Position numbers and translations under genes: made by a program. The notes beneath the pieces are model-generated. The model saw only the letters and a list, made by a program, of their open reading frames with translations. It was not told the DNA's origin and ran no database searches. This document shows positions 1 to 8,719 of a DNA stretch of 38,129 nt, piece after piece. Numbering within the stretch: the first letter of the stretch is position 1; each line of letters opens with the position of its first letter. Location: NCBI GenBank assembly GCA_002862985.1, contig PKCY01000174.1, positions 1-38,129 of the forward strand, read 5' to 3'. The stretch is from Haliea sp. Lineage in GTDB: Bacteria > Pseudomonadota > Gammaproteobacteria > Pseudomonadales > Halieaceae.

Positions 1-124
1 ATTCCCCTGGGGGTGGCTGTGACTCAAAATATTCAGAAGAGAGCATCCAGGTTCCAAGCATCGCTATCGTGACCAACCAGAAGGCGATGAACATCTTGAT
101 GAACAGATTGCCCCGTAGCGTCAT
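1..124 (-). CDS. cpxA: Sensor histidine kinase, N-terminus only (CpxA-like)
   Basis: This partial gene runs off the left edge of the window. It is too short at its edge to appear in the ORF track, but reading the minus strand from the ATG at 124 gives MTLRGNLFIKMFIAFWLVTI followed by more hydrophobic residues. That is a short basic N-terminus and a first membrane helix, as at the start of CpxA-family kinases. The start lies 2 nt after the TGA of the response regulator, so the two are translationally linked. The membrane sensor would phosphorylate the neighbouring CpxR-like regulator in response to envelope stress. The kinase domains are outside the window, so the assignment rests on context and this N-terminus. 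Confidence 0.75.
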   Translation of the reverse strand, partial: MTLRGNLFIKMFIAFWLVTIAMLGTWMLSSEYFESQPPPGE

Positions 125-126
125 CG

Positions 127-825
127 TCAACCGTCTCCGTCAATAATTTTGAACTGATATCCTACGCCGCGCACGCTGATGATCAGTTCTTCACCGCCAA
201 GTGCGGCCAGCTTTTTGCGGATTTTGCTAACATGCACGTCGATGCTGCGGTCATAGGCCGTGAGGGGACGACCCAGCGCCTGCTGGCTAAGTGTTTCTTT
301 GTCTACGACATGGCCGGCATTGCCAACAAGCAATTGCAAAACGCTAAATTCTGCACTGGTAAGCTGTAGTTCCGCGCCGGCGAATGTGGCGCTGCGATCG
401 GCAGGTTTGATGCAGGTTTGTCCCGCTTCAAGACGCAGTATACTGTGTTGCGCGATAGGCTGTTGGCTGCGCCGCAGAATCGCGCGTAGCCTGGCGGATA
501 ATTCTCGGGGATTGCATGGCTTGGGTAGATAGTCGTCGGCCCCCAGTTCCAGTCCCAGAATGCGGTCAGTGTCCTCCCCTCGGGCTGTGAGCATGAGGAT
601 GGGTGTCGTGATCGACTGGCGTAACTGCCGCAATACATCCAGCCCCAATAGCCCAGGCAGCATGATGTCCAGCACGATGGCATCGTAGTGATGCGCGCGA
701 CAGTGCTCTACAGCCTCGGCACCGTCGTGGACTGCACTGGTCTGAAACCCTTCTAATAGCAGGAAATCTGACAATAGTGCACAGAGCTCTTTGTCGTCGT
801 CAATGATCAATACTGCGGTACTCAT
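127..825 (-). CDS. cpxR: OmpR-family response regulator, CpxR-like
   Basis: This is a two-domain transcriptional regulator of about 232 aa. The receiver domain has an acidic pocket (IIDDD, residues 7-11), phospho-acceptor D53 in VLDIMLPG, T80 in LMLTA and K102 in LPKPCNP. The C-terminal winged helix carries the OmpR-type ending (DVHVSKIRKKL, then SVRGVGYQF). The ORF track starts 15 nt further upstream, but MSTAVLIIDDD fits the family better. It is followed by the kinase start 2 nt downstream. It is divergent from a CpxP/Spy-like gene, the arrangement seen for cpxRA and cpxP. It probably controls its own promoter and the divergent one through the repeats at 922-977. Another OmpR-family pair is possible, but the CpxP neighbour makes Cpx the best call. 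Confidence 0.82.
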   Translation of the reverse strand: MSTAVLIIDDDKELCALLSDFLLLEGFQTSAVHDGAEAVEHCRAHHYDAIVLDIMLPGLLGLDVLRQLRQSITTPILMLTARGEDTDRILGLELGADDYLPKPCNPRELSARLRAILRRSQQPIAQHSILRLEAGQTCIKPADRSATFAGAELQLTSAEFSVLQLLVGNAGHVVDKETLSQQALGRPLTAYDRSIDVHVSKIRKKLAALGGEELIISVRGVGYQFKIIDGDG

Positions 826-852
826 GGCGCAATCTCGCATGGGTTGGTACCG

Positions 853-887
853 GGTGTCAGGTGTCAGGTGTCAGATGTCAGATGTCA
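853..887. repeat. Heptamer tandem repeat (GGTGTCA)x3 (GATGTCA)x2
   Basis: Five consecutive 7-bp units lie 28 bp upstream of the cpxR start: three GGTGTCA followed by two GATGTCA. The 7-bp period is not a multiple of three and the stretch is non-coding. Such short perfect repeats can change copy number by slippage and here could alter the cpxR leader. Confidence 0.9.
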
Positions 888-921
888 GTTTGAACAACCC
901 CAGCACACTTGTCACCCCGCC

Positions 922-977
922 TTAACACTAGCCAGTGATTTTTAACAATTCTTTACTTCCTCAAGGCAGAGCTTAAC
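922..977. promoter_or_regulatory. Candidate CpxR-binding direct repeats in the divergent promoter
   Basis: TTAAC occurs at 922-926, 942-946 and 973-977, and TTTAC at 952-956. The central pair TTAAC-AATTC-TTTAC (942-956) matches the reverse complement of the known CpxR box GTAAA-N5-GTAAA with one mismatch. The half-sites are spaced by 20, 10 and 21 bp, that is on one face of the helix, as expected for an OmpR-family regulator. The position between cpxR and the CpxP-like gene suits regulation of both. This is pattern matching only. Confidence 0.45.
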
Positions 978-1077
978 GGCAGGTTGTCGCTAGTATGCGT
1001 TCCAATGCCTGGCAACTGATGCCGTGCATTCATCGCCGCACTGGCGATCATTAATAGGACGAATAGGAGTATATTGT

Positions 1078-1551
1078 ATGAAAAAGTCGATGACCAAAGC
1101 GGTTATCAGCACTGTTGCTGCTGGTGTCGCTCTGTTGTCGTTCGCAGTCGGAAGCTGGTCAATGCCTCTTGGTGCTGGCTACGAAAATGATCCGGCGCGC
1201 ATGACGAGTTTTATGTCGAAAAAATTGGATTTCACTGAGTCGCAAGAAGCGTCAGCAAAGGTGATTCTCACGACTTCTTTTGAAGAAGTTGAGGCGGATG
1301 TCCAGCGTTTAAAAATCTTAAAGAAACAGCTCCGTGTCCAGGAAGACGGTTTTGATGCGGCAGTCGCCAGAGAATCTGCGGATGAAATCGGTGAGATTAC
1401 CGCTCGCCTGGTTTTTCTAAAGGCCAACACGTTTGCAGAAATATCTGGACTGTTGAATGAGGAGCAGCGATCGAAAGTTGCCCGGCTTATAGAAAAACGA
1501 GAAGAGCGTGGAGGTATGCGGCGTGCTCTCAGGAAAAGTCGCCTCGAGTAA
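1078..1551 (+). CDS. CpxP/Spy-like periplasmic protein
   Basis: This is a 157-aa secreted protein. The start at 1078 has AGGAG eight bases upstream and gives a signal peptide (MKKSMTKAVISTV, then a hydrophobic run to about residue 30). The track start at 1024 would bury this. The mature part is helical and charged, with degenerate LTxxQ-like motifs of the CpxP/Spy family (LDFTESQ and LNEEQRSK). Family members are periplasmic chaperones or sensors induced by envelope stress, and CpxP dampens CpxA. Divergence from cpxR supports this role. It is monocistronic, ending in a strong terminator. The similarity is by motif and architecture, so a generic periplasmic heavy-metal-resistance (CnrR/Spy) protein is the alternative. 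Confidence 0.72.
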   Translation: MKKSMTKAVISTVAAGVALLSFAVGSWSMPLGAGYENDPARMTSFMSKKLDFTESQEASAKVILTTSFEEVEADVQRLKILKKQLRVQEDGFDAAVARESADEIGEITARLVFLKANTFAEISGLLNEEQRSKVARLIEKREERGGMRRALRKSRLE

Positions 1552-1584
1552 ACCTGGAGGACGCACTTTCACAGGTCCATTTAG

Positions 1585-1606
1585 GGCGGCATAAGCCGCC
1601 TTTTTT
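1585..1606 (+). terminator. Rho-independent terminator of the CpxP-like gene
   Basis: GGCGGC, loop ATAA, GCCGCC and then six T form a textbook intrinsic terminator 33 bp after the stop codon. The A-rich opposite side is weak, so it mainly serves the plus strand. Confidence 0.88.
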
Positions 1607-1642
1607 ATGATACGGATTGTCCATGGCCCTCAGCGACGGCTG

Positions 1643-4594
1643 TTACAACTCCTCCACACTCAAGTTCAGCTTGTCCCGCAGTGAAGCAGTAGCCTCCAAT
1701 TGCACTGCATTGGTAACAAGGGCTGTACTGGCGAGGTGGGGCTTAAGGTAGGTTTCGGTCACGCGCCGCAAATCATCCAGAGTGACTGCCAGTATTTGTT
1801 GGCGAAACTGCGCGCGCGTTTCATGCGTTCGGCCAAAGATACTGTTGTGGAAGTGTTGTTTGGCTTCGCCAGCAGGCGAGCTGGGTTTATCCATGCTACC
1901 AATGACGCCGAGAATGGCTTCTTCCAGTGCACGATGGTCGTGCTGCGTATCCAGCACCCACGAAACAGCCGTATCGAAATCATCAAGTGTTTCTGCGAGG
2001 CGCGGGTCGCGATAGGAATAAAAACGGAATGCCGCTATACCGGAATCCTGCGAGGCGCCACCACCGTAAGCACCGCCCTGTTCGCGGATGGCGCGGTGCA
2101 GATAGCCGTTGCGCAGGAAGCCACCGAGAACCGTTAATGCAGCGGAATCCGCATGCTGCACGGCAACGGTCGGATAAGCCCGCGCGCAGAAGTTTACCTG
2201 GGTATTGGTAAGCCACATTTGGGTGCGTTGTTCACGTATGGGCGGCAAGCTGAATGATGGTTTGTTGGCGTTAGCAGCGGCTTGTGACCAGAGCGAGCTG
2301 GCGTGCTCTGCGAGCAGCGCAAGCTTGTCTTTCTCGGCAATTGCAAGAAATTGCATAGGGGTGCTGAGAAGCTCGCCATGTAATGCGCCGAGTTGCTCTG
2401 CAAACGTGTTTAGCGCCTCTTCATCAGCGAGGCTATCGTCCAGGGTTCGCAGTTGCCGGATACCCGCAAGCCCGGATTGCTCGTGCTGAAGCTTTGCCAG
2501 TGGACTCATGCCGGCACAGGCGGCCGCCATTGCCAGGCTGTGTCCATTGCCGGTAACGGATTGATCGCGACGGGCACGCATCTGGCTCACCAGTTCGCGA
2601 ATTCTACCGGTTTCGTTAAAGCGAACGTTGTGCAAGGTATCGAACATGAGCTGAGTTTGCGCTGGCGCATTGCGTAGCAACGCTTTGGAGGAAAGGGTGA
2701 AATTGGCGCTTATCGACTGTTCGTTGTCGACTGTCCCACGCATCGCCGTGAATGCCGAAATCGAACCGATGGTTGCTGCTTGTCGCTGTTGCACCTCCAG
2801 GTACGATTCATCACCCAGTCCGACTTCGGTAAGGATGCTGGAATATAGCGGTAGCAGACCAAGTGCTGAATCACCCAGGGGAGGCAGAGGGGCTATGGCC
2901 TGTTGATAGACGAGACCGTTAGTGCCCTGGCTATACGTGGTAAACGGAACCCCGTGTGGGCGGATTTTCTCGAACGTGAGATCAGGGAGTGCGGCAGGGA
3001 CATCACTCAGTTCTACTCGGGGAAGCACGCTGTCGTCATCCACCTGCTCCTGGCGTGCACTCAGGTCGGCAGCCAGCTTGATAGTCGCTTTTCGCTGAGA
3101 TTCACTCATAGCCGCTTTGATGTCGGCCAGACGGGCGGTTTCAAGGGCCAGGTTTTTGGCGGATAACTTAGTGTCCGGGGTCATAACCAGAGTCACACGG
3201 TGCTCATTCTCCAGCAGCAACTGTCGAGCCAGTTGGCGGATGTAATCAGGGTTCTGGATTTGCTCCTGCAGCCTGGCAATAACGGGGTCCAGGTTTAGGA
3301 CAGCAATAGGGTCACTGTAGTGTGTGGCGCAGCCGAGCGCTTGCAGGATGAGCTGCAGGCCGTAGGGGTAGCTGTCACCACTGATCTCTCTTTGGTGTAA
3401 CTCCAATTGATGCAAGACCGCTTCCAGGCGTGCCTGTGGCACTCCCTCCTGGGACACCTGTTCGATCACACCTAACACCAGGTCTTCAAGTGCCTCGGCA
3501 TGTTCCGCTTCGCTACCTTCAATGCCGCAACAGAACACCAGTTCGCGCATGGAATCTTCAAGCCCACAAAGAGGAGAGGGCGCTCGTCCGAGTTCGGTCG
3601 TCTCCAGTGCAAGTTGCAGGGGCGAAGCGCTGTTGTCCAGCAGCACGCTGGCCAATAGTTGGGCCTCCAGAAGCTGCTTAAGGTCGGCGCTCTCACCCAG
3701 CATCCATCCCATCACCAGATGTGTTTTGTTATCGGTGGTGTCCTTGTCATCAAAGACGTAGCGGTCCTGTACACGCAGTGATTGTGACAGCCGTTTCTCT
3801 GGTTGCACCTGAATTTTTTCAGTCATTTTATCGAATTGGGACAAGGCGTTTTCTTCGAAAACACGCTGGTGCTCCCCAGCCTCAATATTGCCGAACGTCA
3901 TAAAGATGGCATTGCTGGGGTGATAGTGGCTGCGGTAAAAGGCCTGCAATTCTTCGTAGCTGAGATCGGGAATGTGCTGCGGGTCACCACCGCTGTTGTA
4001 GTGGTAGGTACTGGTAGGGAATAAATGCTTACACAGCGCACTCCACAAGGTACTGCTGATGGAGCTCATTGCCCCCTTCATCTCATTGAAAACAACACCT
4101 TTAAAGACCAGTTCACTATCTGGATTGCCAGGTTCTGCAAATTCAACCCGATGCCCTTCCTGAGCGAAATCCAGAGGGTCCAGGCGTGAGAAAAATACGG
4201 CATCAAGGTAGACCCGCAGCAGGTTGTCAAAATCCTTGCGGTTCTGACTGGCGAAGGGGTAGGCGGTCCAGTCGGAGCTGGTAAAGGCATTCATGAAGGT
4301 ATTCAGAGAGCGGCGCAGCATCATAAAAAATGGATCGCGCACCGGGAAGCGCTCGCTGCCACACAGCGCAGTGTGTTCCAGGATGTGGGCGACGCCGGTA
4401 GAGTCATGGGGCACAGTGCGCAGGGCCACCAGAAAGACATTCTCGGTATTTTCCGAGGCTAGATGGTAGTGCACAGCTCCGGTCTTTTTGTGCTTATACT
4501 GCTCCACTCGAATATTCAGGGATTCGATTTTCTCCTGGCGAATTGCCGCAAACGAAGGGTGAGGGGTGGAAAGGGCAGTACCGCTGTTGCTCAT
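1643..4594 (-). CDS. M16C metalloprotease (PreP/Cym1-like insulinase family)
   Basis: This 983-aa zinc protease has the inverted HxxEH motif HILEH at residues 70-74. The third ligand is probably E171 in FNEMKGAMSS. Length and order match the M16C presequence-protease group: two fused M16 halves, an active N-terminal half and a degraded C-terminal half with YGGGASQDSG. Family members clamp and degrade unfolded peptides. There is no signal peptide, so it is probably cytoplasmic. It is preceded by its own gap after the glutaminyl cyclotransferase gene (4637) on the same strand and may be co-transcribed with it. The call is secure at family level, but the substrate is unknown. Confidence 0.9.
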   Translation of the reverse strand: MSNSGTALSTPHPSFAAIRQEKIESLNIRVEQYKHKKTGAVHYHLASENTENVFLVALRTVPHDSTGVAHILEHTALCGSERFPVRDPFFMMLRRSLNTFMNAFTSSDWTAYPFASQNRKDFDNLLRVYLDAVFFSRLDPLDFAQEGHRVEFAEPGNPDSELVFKGVVFNEMKGAMSSISSTLWSALCKHLFPTSTYHYNSGGDPQHIPDLSYEELQAFYRSHYHPSNAIFMTFGNIEAGEHQRVFEENALSQFDKMTEKIQVQPEKRLSQSLRVQDRYVFDDKDTTDNKTHLVMGWMLGESADLKQLLEAQLLASVLLDNSASPLQLALETTELGRAPSPLCGLEDSMRELVFCCGIEGSEAEHAEALEDLVLGVIEQVSQEGVPQARLEAVLHQLELHQREISGDSYPYGLQLILQALGCATHYSDPIAVLNLDPVIARLQEQIQNPDYIRQLARQLLLENEHRVTLVMTPDTKLSAKNLALETARLADIKAAMSESQRKATIKLAADLSARQEQVDDDSVLPRVELSDVPAALPDLTFEKIRPHGVPFTTYSQGTNGLVYQQAIAPLPPLGDSALGLLPLYSSILTEVGLGDESYLEVQQRQAATIGSISAFTAMRGTVDNEQSISANFTLSSKALLRNAPAQTQLMFDTLHNVRFNETGRIRELVSQMRARRDQSVTGNGHSLAMAAACAGMSPLAKLQHEQSGLAGIRQLRTLDDSLADEEALNTFAEQLGALHGELLSTPMQFLAIAEKDKLALLAEHASSLWSQAAANANKPSFSLPPIREQRTQMWLTNTQVNFCARAYPTVAVQHADSAALTVLGGFLRNGYLHRAIREQGGAYGGGASQDSGIAAFRFYSYRDPRLAETLDDFDTAVSWVLDTQHDHRALEEAILGVIGSMDKPSSPAGEAKQHFHNSIFGRTHETRAQFRQQILAVTLDDLRRVTETYLKPHLASTALVTNAVQLEATASLRDKLNLSVEEL

Positions 4595-4636
4595 AGTGTA
4601 TCTCTGAAAAATGGGAAAAAATGAAGGCGCGCTATT

Positions 4637-5431
4637 CTAACCCGAATTGGCTTGGCTTTGCTGTGTTTCGCGGACTTCCGTCAATGGCACCAGTTCTATC
4701 TGATATAGCCAGGGCCAGCGTTTGCCGGTAACCCAAATAGAACCATCCTTGGGATCTCGGGCGATGCCGTTCAATACATCGGTGCCGGGACGGCGGTCTT
4801 CGCGGGGTAGCAGGCCGCGCAGGTCGATAGTGGCGGTGACTGTCCCGTTGGCCGGATCGATGATCACGATGCGATCGCTCTGCCAGATGTTGGCCCAGAT
4901 AGCACCTTCTATCCACTCCAGTTCATTGAGCAGTCGCACCGGTTTGCCGTTTTCGGTTGTTTTGATAGTACGCAGAATTTGCGCAGTATCGGGCGATATA
5001 AAATGAAGGTTTTCACTGCCGTCGCTGTAGATTAACTCGATGCCATTATTGGTTAGGCCCCAGCCCTCGCCGCTGATGGGGAGTCGTCGCAGGAACTCCA
5101 AGTCCGATTTACGATAGACCAGCATGGACTGGTTGCGCCAGGTTAGTTGGTAGACTTTGTCACCGAGCACCGACAGACCCTCGGCGAAGATGCGCGCGTT
5201 CATGCGTCGCGAGTGATCAAGTGTGCCATCGGCGAATCGATAGCGCAGCAAATGCGACTGGCCATAATTACCGCTACTGACGTAGAGGTAATCGTCGAGA
5301 ATCTCCAGCCCTTGTACGAAGTTCTCCCGCGGCTGTGGTTTTTGGTCTGTCACTCGAACGGTATAGTGCTGGATCGACCACGCCGTTATCGGCAAGCAGA
5401 GAAGAAGTATTATTAGGGAGCGTAGTATCAC
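4637..5431 (-). CDS. Glutaminyl-peptide cyclotransferase-like protein (exported beta-propeller)
   Basis: This matches the bacterial/plant glutamine cyclotransferase family, in which a five-bladed propeller converts N-terminal Gln to pyroglutamate. Recognisable stretches are FVQGLEILDDYLYVSSGNYG, YQLTWRN, LNELEWIEGAIWANIWQSD and DVLNGIARDPKDGSIWVTGK. A signal peptide (VILRSLIILLLCLPITAWS) predicts a periplasmic enzyme. The track start at 5497 overlaps mnmC by 61 nt. The GTG at 5431 starts just before the signal peptide and 5 nt past the mnmC stop, so I prefer it, though no strong ribosome site is visible. It is the last gene of the operon 8582-4637. Confidence 0.82.
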   Translation of the reverse strand: MILRSLIILLLCLPITAWSIQHYTVRVTDQKPQPRENFVQGLEILDDYLYVSSGNYGQSHLLRYRFADGTLDHSRRMNARIFAEGLSVLGDKVYQLTWRNQSMLVYRKSDLEFLRRLPISGEGWGLTNNGIELIYSDGSENLHFISPDTAQILRTIKTTENGKPVRLLNELEWIEGAIWANIWQSDRIVIIDPANGTVTATIDLRGLLPREDRRPGTDVLNGIARDPKDGSIWVTGKRWPWLYQIELVPLTEVRETQQSQANSG

Positions 5432-5436
5432 CAGTG

Positions 5437-7449
5437 TTAAATCCGATTTCGGGAGAGATCCCGAATTATAAAACGTGCGGGGGCCAAGGCGCGACACAAC
5501 TCTCGGCTAAAAGGCGCGGGTTCTGAGCAAATCATGCTGGCCAGCAGCTCCGCGGCAAGTGGGGTGGAGGTCAGACCGCGGGAACCATGGGCGGTGTTGA
5601 GAAAGAGGCCTGGTAGGTAGGTGCCCGGGTGTGACAGGAGTAGCCCGGCATCTTTCCGCAACGGACCGAAATCTTTGAGGAAAGCAGCCAGGTCAGGTGC
5701 CGGACCTACTGTCGGCAGGTAGTCGGGACTGGCACAGCGGTAGCCAACCCGTCCCTGAAGTGATGCGGGATCCAGTGCCTCTAATGCTTCTCGCCACGCC
5801 GGTACTGCACTGGCAAGCCTTGTTAAGTTGATACTATGATCGCTGTTTCGCACGCTCGGATCGTCTGAGTCGAGATCGAAGGTAGCGCCAATGCAATGAT
5901 TTCCCATACGGGCAGGTGCAATATAGCCCTTATGGCACAGGGTAGCGCGCAAATTGCTAAACACGTCTGAGGCAGGCAGCTGTGTCGTTTGCCCCCGCAC
6001 TGCCTGCAGAGGTAGCCAGTCAAACTGTTGTATTGAGGTTGTTTGAGTTCCCGCCGCGGCAATGACGCAGGTGGCGCTGGCCAGAACATCGCCGCCGGCC
6101 AATGCCTGCCATTCCCCGTTATCCAGGCACAGGCTCAGGTCACCACAATTTTCTATTACCTGAATGTTTGGGTGTCCTAGCAGAGCCCGGCATACAGACG
6201 CAGGTCGCAGCCACCCTGATCCAGGAAACCAGTAACCGCCACTGGACTGCTCGATACCCAGGACTGTTGTCGCGGCGACGTGATCCAATACACACGCTAT
6301 GTCTTCCAGTCCAGACAGGGCTTTTTCCAACATCACCATTTCGCTGGTGTTGCTACTCTGTTGAAAGTTCCCGCAGAGTTCACCATCCACCTCCTCTTTG
6401 AGTGTGCCAGCGCGGAACATATTTCGATAGAAGGTCGACGCGAATCGGAAGCTTTGCAATCCGAAATCCAAGAGTGGTGAGTGCTGACGCGACAGCCGGG
6501 TGTACAGGATGCCCTGGTCATTTCCCGAGCCGGCACTAGCGATGGTATTTCTTTCTAACAACGTAACAGTTATGCCGCGCCTGGCCAGCGCAGATGCCGA
6601 TGCGCACCCGGCCAAGCCTCCGCCTATTACAAGTGCGGTTTGAGGTCGGCTTCCATGGATGCGTGGTCTATCCCAGGGTACCAGCCCTGCAATTGGTGGT
6701 CGCCCAGGTCGAGAGTCGATTACTCCACGCAGGCTCTCGCGTTTGCGTCCATAGCCGGAGGCTTTGTGTACTGAAAATCCCGCAGCTGACAGTTGACGAC
6801 GAACTGCGCTTGCTGCCGTAAAGGTTGCGAAGCTCGCCTGTGGTCGACTCAGCGCGGCAATAGCATTCAGTAAGGAGGCTGTCCACATGGACTCGTTGCG
6901 CGCAGGCGCGAAGCCGTCGAGATACCAGGCGTCAATGAGGGGTTGCTCGCGACCGGCCAAATCGACTAATGCGTCGGTAGCGTCCTCCCACCATAAATCC
7001 AGTCGAACCCGCTCCCCGTCCAGCAACAGGCGATGTTGTCCCGGCAGTAGTCCGGGATAGGCGTCCAGTAGTTCCCTGGACCAATTTTCCAGGGTCGGCC
7101 AGGCCGCTAGAGCCCGTGTCAGGTCTTTTAGGCACAGCGGGTATTTGTCGATTGATAGGTAGTGAAGGTCGGGACGGGGTTCTGGAAGTTCAGACCAGGC
7201 TTGCCAGGTCAGCAGGAAGTTGAGGCCGGTACCAAAGCCAGTCTCGCCTATGCAGAAATGCTTGTTGGGATGGTGCCGCCAGCGACCTGGCAGGTCATTG
7301 CCTTGAAGAAAGACATGGAGGCTTTCTTTAAGGCCATTGTCACTGGAGTAATATATGTCGGCAAATTTTTCGGAGACGGGGTCCCCGCCCTTATCCCAGT
7401 TCACTGCCGCCCCAAGGACGGAATGCCAGGGCATATTCGACCGTTTCAT
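5437..7449 (-). CDS. mnmC: Bifunctional tRNA wobble-uridine modification enzyme MnmC
   Basis: This 670-aa protein is a fusion of a SAM-dependent methyltransferase (MnmD, residues about 1-240) and an FAD oxidoreductase (MnmC1, about 265-670). It catalyses the last two steps to mnm5s2U34 in tRNA. The SAM motif GETGFGTGLNFL is at 68-79, the catalytic motif is DGFAPARNESMW, and the FAD Rossmann motif is VIGGGLAGCASASALARRG. The track extends 59 codons further upstream, but the ATG at 7449 overlaps the stop of the preceding gene as ATGA and starts exactly at the conserved N-terminus. Length matches the E. coli enzyme (about 668 aa). It is translationally coupled to an unknown coiled-coil protein. 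Confidence 0.93.
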   Translation of the reverse strand: MKRSNMPWHSVLGAAVNWDKGGDPVSEKFADIYYSSDNGLKESLHVFLQGNDLPGRWRHHPNKHFCIGETGFGTGLNFLLTWQAWSELPEPRPDLHYLSIDKYPLCLKDLTRALAAWPTLENWSRELLDAYPGLLPGQHRLLLDGERVRLDLWWEDATDALVDLAGREQPLIDAWYLDGFAPARNESMWTASLLNAIAALSRPQASFATFTAASAVRRQLSAAGFSVHKASGYGRKRESLRGVIDSRPGRPPIAGLVPWDRPRIHGSRPQTALVIGGGLAGCASASALARRGITVTLLERNTIASAGSGNDQGILYTRLSRQHSPLLDFGLQSFRFASTFYRNMFRAGTLKEEVDGELCGNFQQSSNTSEMVMLEKALSGLEDIACVLDHVAATTVLGIEQSSGGYWFPGSGWLRPASVCRALLGHPNIQVIENCGDLSLCLDNGEWQALAGGDVLASATCVIAAAGTQTTSIQQFDWLPLQAVRGQTTQLPASDVFSNLRATLCHKGYIAPARMGNHCIGATFDLDSDDPSVRNSDHSINLTRLASAVPAWREALEALDPASLQGRVGYRCASPDYLPTVGPAPDLAAFLKDFGPLRKDAGLLLSHPGTYLPGLFLNTAHGSRGLTSTPLAAELLASMICSEPAPFSRELCRALAPARFIIRDLSRNRI

Positions 7450-8582
7450 CCCTTTTTGGTCTTGAGGTCCAAATCGGCGGGCAGCCATGCGGGAATATGC
7501 GGAGCGTCCTGTGCCAAGAGCTCGTCGACGGCAAAAATGTGCAACTCTGGTGGTGCATTGAGAGGACTGTAAAGTGTGATCAAAAAGTCCTGTGCATTGG
7601 CGTGGGAGGGTAATCTGATTTGCCAATGATTCGATTGAATGCCGATACTAGTGTCACCGGGCTGGAGACGAATTTTGGCGATGTAGTGGTTTTTTCCGAC
7701 GGGCTTCAGGCTGCGATTTTCGCTTCCAACCAGGGTGTCGAACAGGCGTGTTTTAATTGTGATAATAGGCGCAATGTCCCGTCGGCTCTCGGGAATTCTA
7801 GAGTCAGTTAGACGCTGAGTGATGAGCAGCAAAGAGGTGCTGCCCTCGGCGCCATTGAGTCGTATCTTATCGATGTTAAATGGAATTTTGGTGAGTGATT
7901 CCGCGGCTCGCCGTGCTATCTCACGGTTAGCAAGTTCACCTGCGGTGGGCAGTATGCGCGCGGACTCTTGCAGCTCCGTGTAATAGTTCTCAAGAAGTGC
8001 GTGCAGGCGTTCAACGTTCTTTGCCTCGCGCTCACGGGCGTAGGCAACGTTATAAGTTCGCAGTGGCTTACCTTCAATACTGTCATCCGGTTTGGTCTCT
8101 ATCTTCGCCAGTGCTACAGGCGTGTCGGTTTTCTGCACCGGGTTTGTATCCAGCTTTACCTTGGCAGCAATAATCTGCTGCTGTAGTAGGGTCACCTCCT
8201 GCTCGGTAACGGCAATGAGTTGCTCCTTGAGCTTGACCACTTGCACGGCGAGCGATCGAATGGCCGGATTGGTGCTTTCCTCTGGCGGAGTGTCGTCGCT
8301 TTGAAGGATCCTCAGAGTATTCTGAAATTGGTCCAGCTCTGCCATCAACATCAGACGCTCTTCGGTGAGCTGCTGCAGCATTCTTGTCTTATCGGCCGAT
8401 TGCCCGCCGGCCTGAACAGAAAAAAGCAGGATGAGCGCGCACGTTAAAAATTGGGCATAGCGTCCTGGCGCAGTAGGTAGAATGTTCGGTGCAGGTCGCA
8501 TGTATATAGCCGCTGAAGTGTCAGCAATAGTCCCCAATGGTCTGGAAGAGAATAATACCAGATCGCGGGCTGAACTATCCAT
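7446..8582 (-). CDS. Unknown membrane-anchored or exported coiled-coil protein
   Basis: I do not recognise this 378-aa protein. The ATG at 8582 has CAGGAG seven bases upstream, making it the best start, better than the track start at 8618. A hydrophobic segment (FLTCALILLFSVQAGG) sits about 45 residues in, so it is either an unusually long signal peptide or a membrane anchor. The alternative ATG at 8501 gives a conventional signal peptide but lacks a good ribosome site. After it come a Gln/Leu-rich coiled coil (roughly residues 60-140: LQQLTEERLMLMAELDQF), a linker and a beta-rich C-terminal half. The stop overlaps mnmC as ATGA, so the two are co-translated, although no functional link with tRNA modification is known to me. 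Confidence 0.7.
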   Translation of the reverse strand: MDSSARDLVLFSSRPLGTIADTSAAIYMRPAPNILPTAPGRYAQFLTCALILLFSVQAGGQSADKTRMLQQLTEERLMLMAELDQFQNTLRILQSDDTPPEESTNPAIRSLAVQVVKLKEQLIAVTEQEVTLLQQQIIAAKVKLDTNPVQKTDTPVALAKIETKPDDSIEGKPLRTYNVAYAREREAKNVERLHALLENYYTELQESARILPTAGELANREIARRAAESLTKIPFNIDKIRLNGAEGSTSLLLITQRLTDSRIPESRRDIAPIITIKTRLFDTLVGSENRSLKPVGKNHYIAKIRLQPGDTSIGIQSNHWQIRLPSHANAQDFLITLYSPLNAPPELHIFAVDELLAQDAPHIPAWLPADLDLKTKKG

Positions 8583-8719
8583 ATAGTCGCTCCTGTTAGA
8601 GAAGTAGGTCACACGCAAGCGTCCATAGATGCACCATAGCGACCTTTTTGGACCCTTATACGTTGCTTGCCTCAGGTGTGCCTATTAGACTGAAAGCTTC
8701 CTGAAGTGTGAGGTTTCCT

